Positions 35,397 through 46,720 of a stretch of DNA of 64,000 nt are shown here, piece after piece. Numbering within the stretch: the stretch's first letter is position 1; the number at the start of each line of letters is the position of its first letter. The stretch covers positions 3,423,909 through 3,487,908 of the forward strand of contig JALRME010000001.1 of NCBI GenBank assembly GCA_026120035.1, written 5' to 3'. This DNA comes from Coleophoma eucalyptorum. Taxonomy: Eukaryota; Ascomycota; Leotiomycetes; Helotiales; Dermateaceae. A program made the translations under genes and the position numbers. The notes beneath the pieces are model-generated. The model searched no databases, was not told where the DNA came from, and saw only the letters and a list, made by a program, of their open reading frames with translations.

Positions 35397-37241
35397 TCAT
35401 ATCTCATACCACTCCTCGTGATATTTTCTCAAGTCAATCTCCTGTGGAAGCTTGAGATATGCGGTTAAATCACCGCTACCAGCCTTTTCATTGCTTGTCC
35501 AGCCATTCCCAAAGTATGCAAATCGATTCCCTGTATTCCCTCTATATGACCACTCCCAATCTTCCCATCTGGGACTTCGCCGAACATGATTCAAATGAGT
35601 TGCGCTTCCTGGCCAATGACCGTGGATTTTGCCGCCAGGTTTACCCCCATTAGCCCAGGAGCTGCAATTCTCTGTGAACACAGTCTTTGGGAAAAAGGCA
35701 TCGCAATAGGCATTGAAGTCGTCGGCAGCGGCTTTAGAAGGCACAAAGGACTTAATGCGCTGCTGTTGAACTTTCCGGAGAAGCTGGGAAATGTATGTTA
35801 TCTGGGTTTCAACCTGATTTGGTACAGTCCCGCTGTGACCTGTGCCATTGGGGCCTTGGATGAAGAGCAGGTTTGGAAATGAGGGCGTTGCAACTCCGAG
35901 ATAAGTATATGGGCTAGGTCTCCACACGTCTCGGATGTCGCTGCCATTTGCGGTGATCGGGAAGGGGGGTAAACCGTCGACATTCGCTCCTGTTGAGCAT
36001 ATAACTGCATCAACTTTGCGCTCAACTCCGTCTTCTGTCACAATACCATCCTTTGTAAACCTCTGGATAGGTGCTGTGATGTAGCTCACATTATCTTCTG
36101 TCAGAGCCTCAAGATATCCGGGTCCGGGAGTCAATCTCCGACAGTTGGGTGAAAAGTCGGGGATCATATGTTCGAGTAGCTCTGGCTTCTTTTTCAATCG
36201 TTCGGCCATTAAGGACTTGAACTCATCCTTTAGTTTCTTGTTCTCTTCTGTGTCCCGGAATAAGGTGCTAAAGCGCCGGTAGAACTTGCTTTCCAAATCT
36301 TTCCGGAAGAGAAGGTATTTCTCTGGATCTTCGAAGGACTTCAACAGCTCAGGAGAATAATACTTCGGCTCTAAGGTCCGTCCTGTGCCTTCGCCACCAA
36401 ATGTTCCTGCAATCCAAGTCTTACTTCTCGCGTAATGGTCGAGGTGTTTGACGAGTGGTTGTATATTTGGCACCACTTGGATGCCGCTGGCTCCATTGCC
36501 GATAACAGCTACTACCTTACCAGTGGGATCAAAATCAGAGTCCCATGCTGAGCTATGGCGCAGATGTCCCTCAAATTTTTCAATTCCTGGATAATCTGGG
36601 AGTTTCCAAGCATTGAATCGCCCAATTGCGGTGATTAGAACATCGAAAGTTTCCTCGTACTCTTCATTTGTTACTGCATTTTGCACAGAGAGCTTCCATT
36701 GTGCAATGTTCTCATCCCATGAAGCATTCTTAACGTTGTGGCTCAACTTCAAGTATTTGTAAACATCGTGTTTCTTAGCAACACTTTGCCAATAATCTCT
36801 GATCTCGGCTCCTTGTGCATATTCCTCGCTCCACTGAGTATTCGGCTCGAAAGTTGACTGATAAACGTTGGCAGGAATATCGCAGCGGACGCCCGGAAAT
36901 GCATTTTCGAACCATGTTCCACCAACATCCGGGTTCTTCTCAAAAATCTGCAGAGATACGCCAGGCACTTTAATAGGAATCAGAACACCAGCGGTGATTC
37001 CAGATAGCCCGGCTCCAATGACCGCAACCTGGTATTATTAGAGAAGACCAGAGCCAACAGGAGATTAAGTTACCTTGATCGGATGTATCTCATCAATTGG
37101 ATGATCTTCGAGTTCGAATGTTGTTGAAGCTGGCTCAAGTGGAAGTTCCGAAGATGCTACTGAGATAATAGTCTTCGTATCCTGGTGTCCCACCACAGGC
37201 ACACTTGAAGCACTGTCCGCTACTTCTAAAGACGGCGCCAT
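35397..37241 (-). CDS. Baeyer-Villiger-type flavin monooxygenase (class B)
   Basis: Exons 37074-37241 and 35397-37028 join in phase 0 to give 599 aa. The FAD motif VAVIGAGLSGITAG begins right after the intron, so an ORF-only start would miss it. The Baeyer-Villiger fingerprint FxGxxxHxxxW is fully present as FEGHLRHSSAW (residues 208-218), and the NADPH Rossmann motif VVAVIGNGASGIQVV follows. ICSTGAN and GPNGTGHSG are further conserved spots. Such enzymes insert oxygen next to a ketone (ester or lactone formation) using NADPH. The N-terminal 55 residues before the FAD motif are a non-conserved extension. It is divergent from a luciferase-like flavin monooxygenase, which hints at a joint oxidative pathway; substrate unknown. 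Confidence 0.92.
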
Positions 37242-38103
37242 GTTATGATTCCAGTTCGCGAGTAAAGTGTATATTTAAATGAAAGTTTCGATTTTCTAGT
37301 AACACCTCTAGGAAAGAGCTCTTCTCAAATAAGAATTATTAACCCTCTACTGGTGACATTAAATACGGAGCATGAATGGTGTGATAGGAAATAATGCAAG
37401 CTCTTATACAATAAGACTTGCGCGACAAGGTCCACAGATGACGCCGACTTAAAGGTGGGATAAGTGCAACATAAAAATGGGAGTGGGAGTAAGTAGAAGA
37501 GGTAGCTGCACAGATAAGTTGAAGTGTCGTTATCTCAAGAGCTGACATTGGATGGCCAGACGAGGTATTCCCCCCAATAGCAAGCGCAGCCATTGATTGT
37601 GCAATACCTTGGAACTCTTGCTCATCCGGAACGGCATGTTTTAAAGAGCGAATAGCGTGTGTCTTGCAGGATCTCGGGGGAAATGGTAGCAGTGAGAGTA
37701 TCAGTGGATATGATTTTATGGAGGACACGAATAAGCAGGACTACAGTTCAAATAAAGTCGCTCGCTAAGCTGACAAGACGTCGACCTGCTCCACCTTCAT
37801 TTCAGCGAAGCGATTGCGAATTCCTGGGGAAGCATTCGTCATATCGAGCCCAATCAACACGTCGGGAATATCCCATCAGTGCTTCACTTCAGCATTCATA
37901 GCACTGGGGGTTTATTCTGTATGGCTCGTGATTTCATGATGAGGGGCTCTCAATGAGGGGCAATCCGAGCGCGTCATCGCTCGCGCGGTTTTTATTTTTC
38001 TGTAATATATTCGACTCGCGCAGGCCATTCTGTATCGCAAGATCTCGCCGTTTCTTTTACTTTGAACGCTGTCCCTTCATTTGCTTTGTCACCCATATCA
38101 AAT
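37242..38103. promoter_or_regulatory. Divergent intergenic region, two flavin monooxygenases
   Basis: 862 bp between the start codons. An ATTTAAATATAC-like A+T box lies about 25-40 bp above the Baeyer-Villiger gene's ATG. A reverse ORF at 37339-37728 has no family features. Likely promoters for both genes. Confidence 0.35.
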
Positions 38104-39552
38104 ATGTCTTCTCCTAAGAAACAGCTAATCATCAATGCCTTTGCTATGCAGGCGCCTGGTCATTTAAACCCAGGACTCTTCAACTATCCTGGTGATAAAG
38201 GCTCGAGTTACAACGACATCAAGACATGGGTCGCGCTTGCTCAGAAACTGGAGGCAGCAAAGTTCCACGCCATCTTTTTTGCAGACGTTCTGGGTGGCTA
38301 TGATGTCTACAAAGGTCCTGCCAACCTCGATCCGACAATACCTGGGGCATGCCAATTTCCTATCAACGATCCTCTCTACAGCATTTCCGCAATGTCGGCG
38401 GCCACACAAAGCATTGGCTTTGGCGTAACGGCATCTACGACTTACGAGCCACCATATGCACTTGCTAGAAAGTTTTCCACTGTAGATCATCTCAGCAATG
38501 GCAGGATTGCCTGGAATATTGTCACTTCATATTTGGACTCAGCCGCCCGAAATTTCGGACTTAACACCCAAGTCGAGCACGATGAGCGTTATCGGATTGC
38601 CGACGAATACCTGCACGTTACCTATAAATTGTGGGAAGGCTCTTGGAGAGACGATGCACGCACTTCGGCTCCGGAAGGTGCTTATGCAAACCCGAAAGCA
38701 GTCAGGCAAATCAATCACAAAGGGAAATATTTTACCGTTCCTGGGCCACATATCTGCGAACCATCGCCACAGCGGACACCCTTTATCTTCCAGGCTGGAA
38801 CCTCAACAGCAGGAAAGAAATTTGCTGCAACACACGCTGAGGCCATCTTCCTCAATGGTCACACAGCAGAGCTTGTCCGACCTTCCGTGGACAGCATCCG
38901 AAAACAAGCGGCCGAGCTTGGTCGAGATCCCAACAGCATAAAGATAGTTGCTGGACTATTAGTGGTCGTGGGGGAGACAGATGAGTCCGCGAAAGCAAAG
39001 TATGCTGAATTGACACGTTACGGGGACCGCGAAGGAGCTCTGGCTCTATTTGGCGGCTGGTCAGGATATGATCTCAGTAAATATTCAGACGAGGAGGACT
39101 TCCGCTTCGTCGAGAATGCCCCGCCAGCCGTGAGAAGTATGGTCAACCACTGGGCTTCGATATCTCCTGAGGGTTTAACATGGAATAAGAAGACAATTGC
39201 AGAGCATCTTATCATGGGCGGAAATGGTGCGAAGCTGATTGGAAGCGCAAAAACGGTTGCTGATGAATTAGAGCACTGGGCAGACGTTGCCGACGTCGAT
39301 GGATTCAATTTCAGCTATGCGACAAACCCTGGAACTTTTGACGATATCATCGAATACCTTTTGCCCGAACTACGAGCTCGAGGTCTGTTTTGGGATGATT
39401 ATAAAGTTCCCACCGGAACGCTTAGAGAGAACTATCTGGGTTCAAAGGGCGAAAATCGGTTATCGCGAGGTCACCCCGGCACAAAATATTTCTGGAAAGC
39501 TGGAGAAGATGTACCGTCGTATGCGGAGGAGGCTAATAAGGTTCAAAATTGA
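38104..39552 (+). CDS. Luciferase-like (NtaA/SnaA/DszA group) FMN-dependent monooxygenase
   Basis: A single exon for 482 aa; the start at 38104 (MSSPKKQLIINAFAMQAPGH) is favoured over the ATG at 38062, whose extra 14 residues look like leader. Family landmarks are FHAIFFADVLGGYDVYKG, TYEPPYALARKFSTVDHLSNGRIAWNIVTSY and FQAGTSTAGKKFAATHAEA, the pattern of the NtaA/SnaA/DszA subgroup of bacterial-luciferase-like enzymes. These two-component FMNH2-dependent oxygenases act on nitrilotriacetate, sulfones, alkanesulfonates and similar compounds. No flavin reductase partner is seen in the window. The gene has no introns, in contrast to most neighbours, and the family is mainly bacterial, so ancient horizontal transfer is possible, though fungal copies are common. 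Confidence 0.92.
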   Translation: MSSPKKQLIINAFAMQAPGHLNPGLFNYPGDKGSSYNDIKTWVALAQKLEAAKFHAIFFADVLGGYDVYKGPANLDPTIPGACQFPINDPLYSISAMSAATQSIGFGVTASTTYEPPYALARKFSTVDHLSNGRIAWNIVTSYLDSAARNFGLNTQVEHDERYRIADEYLHVTYKLWEGSWRDDARTSAPEGAYANPKAVRQINHKGKYFTVPGPHICEPSPQRTPFIFQAGTSTAGKKFAATHAEAIFLNGHTAELVRPSVDSIRKQAAELGRDPNSIKIVAGLLVVVGETDESAKAKYAELTRYGDREGALALFGGWSGYDLSKYSDEEDFRFVENAPPAVRSMVNHWASISPEGLTWNKKTIAEHLIMGGNGAKLIGSAKTVADELEHWADVADVDGFNFSYATNPGTFDDIIEYLLPELRARGLFWDDYKVPTGTLRENYLGSKGENRLSRGHPGTKYFWKAGEDVPSYAEEANKVQN

Positions 39553-40287
39553 TTGGACTGTTGGATTCCATTTACATGTATTTACTGACCTTGGCGATAA
39601 AACTTGCTATTCATTGCTATAGATATATAGCCTGGACTAGTGAAAGCATTACATTATAATGATGGTAAAACACTGCTCTTCGCCATGTTGAATCTTTACT
39701 TTTTTTTTTAACAGTCCGCTCGCCCCCTTTACCAGCGAGGGTAGCCCAATAGTTACAACAATATTGACAAGCAGAACTTGTTCAGAAAGTTGTAGGTACT
39801 AATTTGTAAGCAATTTCAATCACGTGAATTCTCCGCTCTCCTGGCTGCGGACTTCCACGTTTCCGCCAACAACCGCTAACAGTGTACATTCCCTTACATC
39901 TTTCAATCTAAGTGACTGCTTCTTTCTACATAGGTTTGAACCCCCCTTAAGTATACCATGTTGAAATTTATTCAAAATAGCAAGTAAAGCAGATTAAAAA
40001 CTCATAAGAAATTCCAAGTGTGTTTTTCTAGCAAGTCGCGTAAACTGTCAGCTTCCGCAGTCCTACACTTTTGTAAAAGCGGAACTCCGCTTGCGAGTAA
40101 GCAGAAGATATCCCAGAATGACGAAAGGTGTAAAAGGAGTTTTAAACACCAAGAGTAACACCTATAAATAATAGCTGGATTTTTTTCATTTTCCAATTTT
40201 GATTATCGACCAGAGAATTTGAGCTTGCTTCATATTTTACCCGAATCAAAGTACAAACAAACAATAACGCCTCCGTCTCCTTCAAAT
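39553..40287. other. Intergenic region
   Basis: 735 bp, mainly A+T-rich. A palindromic TCACGTGA lies at about 39820-39827 and a T-run near 39701. No gene is recognised; the last 200 bp probably promote the NmrA-like gene. Confidence 0.35.
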
Positions 40288-41241
40288 ATGTCCAAAATTG
40301 TTACTGTCGTAGGTGCTACAGGTATACAGGGGGGTTCCGTTGTTGAAGCCCTTCTCAACAACACGAGTTATATCATACGCGCCATCACGAGAAATCGCGA
40401 GAGCGATAAAGCCAAGGCATTGATCGCCAGAGGAGTTGATGTTGTTGAAGCGGATTTGAACGACCTGGATTCTCTCCAGACTGTATTTGCGGGTTCTTAT
40501 GCTATCTTTGGCGTTACCAACTATTTTGAGGCATTTCCTAAAATGGGAAAGGCCAAATGCATTGAGATTGAAGCCGAACAAGGCATCAACCTGGCCAAAG
40601 CCGCCGCCGCAACAGAGAGTCTCCAACATTACATTTGGTCAACGCTACCCAACACGCGCCGCGTGAGCGGTGGTAAATTTATCGTACCGCATTATGAGAG
40701 CAAAAACCAAGTCGACGATTACATTAAGGCCCACCCAACACTATTCAACAAGACCACTTTCTTGTGGGTCTCGTTCTATGCCGTCAATATTAATTATCCC
40801 TGGTATATGCCTTTCTCAATTCCCAACTCTGATCCGACCAAGGTGTATACTTTATGGGCTACGCCATCATCGCTGCCTCTCAAAATAGTTGGAGATGGGC
40901 TCAACGTGGGTCTCTTTGTCAAGTCTATTCTAGAACAACCTGAAAAGACGCTTCCGGGTAAATTTGTGTTGGCTGCAACCGACGATATGACCGGCGGGGA
41001 GTTCACGGCAGCGTGGGCCCATGTTCAGGGCAAGGAAATCGTAAATTTACAGGTCGACAAGGAAACGTACCATAGTATGTGGCCTATTTGGGGGGAGGCT
41101 ATGGACCAAATGCATATGTATTTGGATGCTATGAAGGACAAGAGCTTCACTGGCGATGAGACTATTTTGACTAAAGATGATTTAGGTGTGACGGGATTAA
41201 TCGATACAAAGGCAGCATTTGTTAAGATGCAGTCAGTCTAG
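40288..41241 (+). CDS. NmrA-like NAD(P)-binding protein
   Basis: A single exon for 317 aa. The N-terminus SKIVTVVGATGIQGGSVVEA contains the GxxGxxG dinucleotide motif of the atypical SDR NmrA/HSCARG group, followed by IRAITRNRESDKAKAL, where an Arg/Lys is expected for NADP(H) preference. VEADLNDLDSLQTVFAGSYA is the usual next motif. NmrA controls nitrogen repression by binding GATA factors and senses redox state; most relatives are of unknown function and some are isoflavone-reductase-like enzymes. The start at 40288 was chosen over 40219 because the nucleotide motif should begin near residue 5. Tandem orientation with the luciferase-like gene. Confidence 0.9.
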   Translation: MSKIVTVVGATGIQGGSVVEALLNNTSYIIRAITRNRESDKAKALIARGVDVVEADLNDLDSLQTVFAGSYAIFGVTNYFEAFPKMGKAKCIEIEAEQGINLAKAAAATESLQHYIWSTLPNTRRVSGGKFIVPHYESKNQVDDYIKAHPTLFNKTTFLWVSFYAVNINYPWYMPFSIPNSDPTKVYTLWATPSSLPLKIVGDGLNVGLFVKSILEQPEKTLPGKFVLAATDDMTGGEFTAAWAHVQGKEIVNLQVDKETYHSMWPIWGEAMDQMHMYLDAMKDKSFTGDETILTKDDLGVTGLIDTKAAFVKMQSV

Positions 41242-41888
41242 AGACCTAAACAGTCTTTAGCTATAGACTTGGGGAAATTCCCGGCTATTTTTGAGTTTAG
41301 CAGTTCTTTATCTCTTGTATTTTCAGTTTTGAATTTTCCTGAAATGTATCGCTGTCCAAACGTAATATGGAACTTCTCTGTTAATTGATACAACTGCACT
41401 CTCTAGTTCTATTGCCAGCACTCTTAGTTATTTAAATTCGTGCACAACATCGAGGGTCTCCTTCGCTAGCAAGAATTAATGTGTTTATTTGTTAAAATTT
41501 CTGGAGATTATGAAGGCAACTATTCAACTAAAGTCTGCAATGCTCAGAGTGTAATTCGATTGGCTTGTCACGTGTGATCTCTGAATGAAAATCATTTGAT
41601 GAACCAGGGTAAACAAGGTACCAAAATCTGTGATAATTCCATAGCACATGACTGACGATCAACCAATGGGGGTCCTTTAGCCATGACGACAATAGAGCAC
41701 AAGACCTAACTTGAAAGATAACCGACGTCATTCTTTCTATCGACTTTACCAACTTCAATGACTCCTTACCGCTGCATCTGCTCTGCCTTTGAGTTAATAA
41801 CGGTAAAACCGATCTTTTGGTAGAGATATATAGGCGAGGACTATATCGGTTATTTCCTTCCTGGACGGAACCAGGTCTTTCCCCACCG
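41242..41888. other. Intergenic region
   Basis: 647 bp, A+T-rich, with a TCACGTGTGA element at about 41568-41577. No gene is recognised. Confidence 0.35.
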
Positions 41889-42311
41889 ATGGGTATCCCC
41901 TACTCTAGACAAATCCATCTAGCCTTCGACCAAGTCACACCTCTCGTAGCGGCAGGCTTCCAAGTCCTCGAAACAACTAAAAATATCACTTTTCTGCTTG
42001 CTGCGATCCAGGTCCTGAACAGCGTATTCCTCGGCCTCATCTTGGTGGCCCTGTTGGCACTGCTTATTACCGTGAACCCAGATGTTGAATATGAGCGGCA
42101 GGCTCTTGTCACACCTATTGTGAAGTGGATTGCAGACTTGGTTATTCGATATGGGAAGACAGTGCAGATTGGTATGTGGATTGTGCTTATAGGGGCGAGT
42201 TTGGGCGCAGCTGGGGGCTGGTATGTTACTAGAGAAGCTGCGAAGGAAGTGAAAGTCGTGAAGGGAGGGTCTGTAGAGGAGATTGAGGTTGGCGAAATTG
42301 AGCATGCTTGA
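41889..42311 (+). CDS. Small conserved two-helix membrane protein
   Basis: The start at 41889 gives 140 aa beginning MGIPYSRQIHLAFDQVTPLV. Two strongly hydrophobic helices are evident: VFLGLILVALLALLI and, later, IGMWIVLIGASLGAAGGWYV; between them lies a charged loop with EYERQALVTP. The C-terminal 25 residues are charged and end EVGEIEHA. I believe similar short proteins occur widely in filamentous ascomycetes but know no function. An in-frame ATG at 41817 would add 24 residues. Codon pattern and clean helices support coding. Confidence 0.65.
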   Translation: MGIPYSRQIHLAFDQVTPLVAAGFQVLETTKNITFLLAAIQVLNSVFLGLILVALLALLITVNPDVEYERQALVTPIVKWIADLVIRYGKTVQIGMWIVLIGASLGAAGGWYVTREAAKEVKVVKGGSVEEIEVGEIEHA

Positions 42312-42736
42312 TGGGATAATCCCTTAGGTATTTTATGCTATATTTCTGTGTAAATCCCTATTGGCTTGGGAATTAACATGGCCGCGGATACGGCATTGAT
42401 GAATTTGAAGACTGCTATCGGTCAATATTAATCGTCTTCCAGAGCTACTCTACTTATCATGGCGTGAAACTATTAAATTTTCTTGCGCTTCAAGGACCGA
42501 AAATGAATGAGCAGTAGATCAATTGTCATTAAAGCTCGTTTTCAGTAAGGAGGCACAATGTTTGTACTATTGGACAATAGGTGGCCACATTCTTTTATTA
42601 GTAGAGGCTGTTATGTATAGCAGAGAACTGATGTGGGTAGTTTTAAAAATTGGTTGGATTTGAAGATACTAAATGCCCTTGGGTGTCTAGCGATAATGTA
42701 AACACTATTGCATCCTCCTAGCCACTTTGTAGCGCT
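42312..42736. other. Intergenic region
   Basis: 425 bp of A+T-rich sequence between the convergent small membrane protein and Ecm33-like genes. Nothing recognised. Confidence 0.35.
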
Positions 42737-43724
42737 TTATGTTGATAGAGTACCAACGATAACGACTACCATCAAGCCAGCTATACAATCAAATAATCTA
42801 GTACTAAGTATACTTCCATTGCTTACAGGATTTAAAGTAGACAAGCTGGTTCCCACAGCAAATATATTTCCGGCAGCAGATGTAGGCAAGCTTCTACTCG
42901 TAGCTAACTGGGGCGCTATTAGTACTGATAAAACTAGCGGATGTGATAATTACATTTGGAATTAATTGTCAAATCTGTACTCGCCAAGACTGGAAGAACA
43001 GAGAAATGAGGATGCATCAGTGAATGTAACTGACGACTGCAGGCTTTCACCAAGGGCGGTGCAATCGAGATTTCCGGTTGTGGAAATTGAGAGGGATGCT
43101 ATGGTTTTCAAAGAACCAAAAGAAAGTCTGAGCAAGATGTTAGTATGAAGCCTAAAGTTCCAGAGCTGAGGGTGGCGTACGAGTCGAATGCCCCATAGAA
43201 TAATGAGCTGTAGCGAATAGTCTCTAAAGCAGGTAGCGAGATGTTTTTAACCCCTTCCAATCCCAAAAATAAAATGTAACCACCCACAGTTGTGAGTTCT
43301 GGCAGGTACAAGCTTTCCAGATCTGGCGCGTCTGTAACCTCAAAATCGGCCTCCACAGTCTTCAAACCGGGCAGAGAGATTGCTGTTACTCCAGGTGTAG
43401 CCCCTGGTGATGGTGTAGGGTTGGAGGCGCTCCCAGGGTCTGCGTCACCCGCATAAAAGCTACCGCCGATGTAGCTGATGCTTGGCAGGGTAAAAGCGCC
43501 ACTATATGCAAAGTCTAACCCAAGACTGCCGGTAAGTGAGGTGCAGTTGAGAAGGGCCTTGGTATCAGAAACATTGGCAACGTTGTTGATCCCAGAAGCA
43601 TCACATTGCCCTATTTTCGAGGATGAGTCATTGACTGTCTTCAGCATGAAGTGCTACAAAAAGCTGGCTCACCTTTCACAGTTTGAAGAACTGCTAAAAA
43701 GCCGGCGACTAACAAGAGCTGCAT
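42737..43724 (-). CDS. Ecm33-like GPI-anchored cell-wall protein (3' end unresolved)
   Basis: Exon 1 (43673-43724) encodes a signal peptide, MQLLLVAGFLAVLQTV. Exon 2 (43181-43634) and an exon beginning at 43127 carry receptor-L-domain-like repeats: TLPSISYIGGSFYAGDA, ISLPGLKTVEADFEVTD, LYLPELTTVGGYILF and SLKTIASLSISTTGNLDCTAL. The intron 43128-43180 starts GTACGC and ends after an ACTAAC branch point. Read on unspliced, the third exon stops at 42962 (223 aa, no GPI tail). A Ser/Thr-rich frame ending in a hydrophobic tail (CIAGLMVVVIVGTLST, stop at 42737) looks like the GPI-signal exon; GTGAAA...TTCCAG and GTAATT introns could connect it, but I could not fix the junctions. Ecm33 proteins support cell-wall integrity. 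It is shorter than the usual family length of about 400 aa. Confidence 0.6.
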
Positions 43725-45407
43725 GTTTTCCCAGCAAATATCAAGCAAGTAAAATCCAAAGGAAAAGGAAACACAAAAGAACGCAGACACCAAGTGCAAC
43801 GATAGTGATGATTTTTACAAACTCATTCACCGAACAACTCGCCTCTTAAGAGTCTCAACGACCGCTGCAATAATAAGATTAAAAGCCAGAATACGAGAGG
43901 CGTAGAATATTAGCTTGTTTTTGCGGCAGGATAAGCTTAAATTAGTCCATGCCCCGGTGCAAAAGAGCAAACGAACCAATATAATCCAGCCGTTTGACTA
44001 TTTGCAGGCACGTCTCGCGTCCCCGGTTCAACCGAAGCAGGCAACAATATGGTAAATCAGCCGTGCCGGCCTCGGGTAGGCAATCGTTGCATGTTAGATT
44101 GTTGAACCGCGAAGCTTCACCAATTTCCAATTCCGGTATGGGGTATGAAAACCGTATGTCTTTGAGCAGAGTGGTAAGACGATTTTGGTATTCAATCTAC
44201 GTCCACAATAATATGAAAATCATAACGCTATCCAGGGAATTGTATGAAAATTAGGATCAGTGGGATAAACACGCCTTGCTGCCTGCCAAAGTGGAGACTG
44301 CTAGATACCGACGACAGCCGACAGCCAGTTAATCAATCACGTCTGTGAAAGGACCACTGTGGGACATATAGTAGTCTGCTAGACTATATGTAGTATGCAG
44401 CATGCAAATTGAGGATTATCGCATTTACTTTATCGGAGAGACCATTCTATAATGTAGATTTGTGGCCTCATTTGCTAAAGTATGATGATTACATGCACAC
44501 CATGGTCGACATATGTAATCTTAGTCGTCCTGCTGCTAAGATACCATGCATATCTTTCTACCACCAGTCACATAACCTTTCAACACCTCTGATTATCTCT
44601 AAAAAACTTACTGTGCCAACTTGTGGGTGATAGCACTCAGTACTTCCAGGATCTGCATCGGTATCTACCTGTCCTCTCACCGACGCGCTGCGTACGACCA
44701 CATCCGCTGGCTTGTCTGTGCTTATTTGAGCTTCTGCCTGGCCATATAACGCCTCGAACTGGGTTGGCACGTCAGACAGCAAATACTACTACGCCCTACA
44801 TCCAGGCAGCTCTCTTGTTCACCGCATACGAATATACACATGGTCGGCAAGAAGATGCCATCGTATCCATCGCCGGCTGTTCTAGAGACTTATGCCGCCC
44901 GGATCCACAACCAGTCGCCAGATATAAATACTGGTATAGATACAGATACAGATGCAGATCTTCAGTTGCAAGCTGACGGAGCAGCGAGTACATGGTGGGG
45001 AATCATAGACAACAGTATACCTTCATATAAAGATTATTAACCGAGCACTTGGCAAAGAGTTAAAAGTGCTTACTTTTCTTAGTATCTTGGCTATCTCAAC
45101 GTAAATCATAAGCGAGTGGATGCATTCTTAGATATGCCGGGCAACTCGAGCACAGAGCTTGCACGTCAGGCTTAGATGATTCATTTCATAAGTAGCGACT
45201 CGATGTTCTCATTGGCACGTAGAAAACATCTATAGATATACGATTTTGCTGTTGTTGCCAATTATGAAAAATGGTGGCATCTTAGTAAAGTATAGCTTGC
45301 TACTATTTTTATTTCTCTTCCTTATTTCACTTACAAGACCTAAGTTTGTCGGCGATTATGATCCCTTAATATTTTAGCTCGGCGTATCTAGCAACTATGT
45401 ATCCTAC
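43725..45407. other. 1.7 kb gene-free region
   Basis: Several ORFs of 60-120 codons exist on both strands, none with recognisable domains or clean splice extensions. A short GATACA-type repeat (about 44937-44960) is the only repeat noticed. I cannot support a gene. Confidence 0.4.
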
Positions 45408-46720
45408 TCAGTCAATATGTATTGTCAATTTCCCAAAATGTTTTTGATCCAACTAGGCCATAAAGTCAGAACAGTCGAATTTCCTTAAGAATAGAGTTAT
45501 GATTACCATATACTGATAAGCCTCCTTTAAGTCCTTCAACTCAAACACCCTTTGATCATAAACAGGCTTAATGGCGTTGGTATCGATAGCGTAGGTCATC
45601 TCTTCAAATTGCGCTCGGGAGCCAACCAGCGCAGCACGAACGACACACCCACTGCTCAACATCTCCAGAAAGCCCGGTTGTTTCTCAGGGACCCCGCCCA
45701 CGAAGCCCACCACGGATATTAATCCTCCCATTCGGATGGCTTTCAATGATTGGCCCATCGTTGTCGGCCCCCCAACTTCTATGATATGGTCTACGCCTCT
45801 CTGGTTGGGCGTGAAGGATCTAACTGTCTTAGCCCATTCTACATCAGTTTTATAATTAATCACATGGTCTGCGCCGAGCTTCTTTAATTGGAGAGCCTTT
45901 CCATCATTGCTGGTCGTAGCGAGTACGGATGCGCCAGCTGCTTTGGCAAACTGCAGTTTCGTCCAGTCAATCATCTTTCCGAGCAAAGATTTGCTATAGC
46001 CCGAGATACGTAGCTGCATACCTGTAAAGCAAACAAGCTGACCCCGCCAGTCCCTTGTATCAGAACTGTTTGACCGGGCTTTAATAGTTTACCCTCCAAA
46101 CCATAAAGGCAATTCCAGGCTGTGAGGGCTGCGCAGGACAACGTGCTTCCTTGCTGGAAGTCTAAAGTCTGCGGCATAGCTACCAGTCCCTGTTCATTGA
46201 AAGCGCCATAATCTCGCAGACAACCATCTACACTTGTACCTAAGACGGTAGCCCAAACAGAAGGATCGAGCTCACCGGTCAAGTAGCCCTGTGCGAACAA
46301 TGTTATAACTCCATCTCCAGGCTTAAAGCGCATTACTTTTGGGCCGATGGAAACAACGACACCAGCCCCGTCTAATTTCTAAAATTTAACATTTCCAATT
46401 TCTGGCAGCAAGGAGAAAGGAACATGGAATACAGGGATGCTCATACCAGAACCTTGGACTGTTCCGTCTTGGACTGGGGCGGTATATTTCCCCTGAAGAG
46501 TAAATTAGCTAAATATGAAGTCGGCCTGAGGACTAGAGGAACAGCCCCAAAGACTTACTAACGGGATCAGAAGATCACGGAAGTTCAACGACGCATACTT
46601 GAATCGAACCAGAACATCATAGTCTCCCAGCTCGGGAACCGGAGCTTCCAGGTCAAACCTGAGATTATCTAAACTTCCGCTGCCTTGCACGCTCCACTTT
46701 CTCGCGGTTTCTGGTACCAT
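45408..46720 (-). CDS. Medium-chain (zinc-type alcohol dehydrogenase-like) reductase
   Basis: Five exons: 46559-46720, 46447-46492, 46022-46371, 45507-45950 and 45408-45452, giving 348 aa. Unspliced, it looks broken: an in-frame stop near 46380 lies in the 75-bp intron 46372-46446 (GTATGA...ATTAG), and the last 15 codons sit in a separate exon. Spliced landmarks are KYASLNFRDLLIPLGKYTAP, VQGSDGAGVVVSIGPKVMRF, the NADPH site VLIQGTGGVSLFALQFAKAA and the C-terminal AYQYMLDQKHFGKLTIHI. The structural-zinc Cys cluster of true ADHs is missing, so it belongs with the quinone-oxidoreductase-like group, acting on enones, quinones or polyketide intermediates. The start at 46720 gives the family-like N-terminus; ATGs at 46726 and 46774 are alternatives. 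Confidence 0.9.

Noticed and set aside
43980..44060. CCCGGTTCAACC resembling a tRNA T-loop
   Set aside because: No matching stems or anticodon arm upstream.
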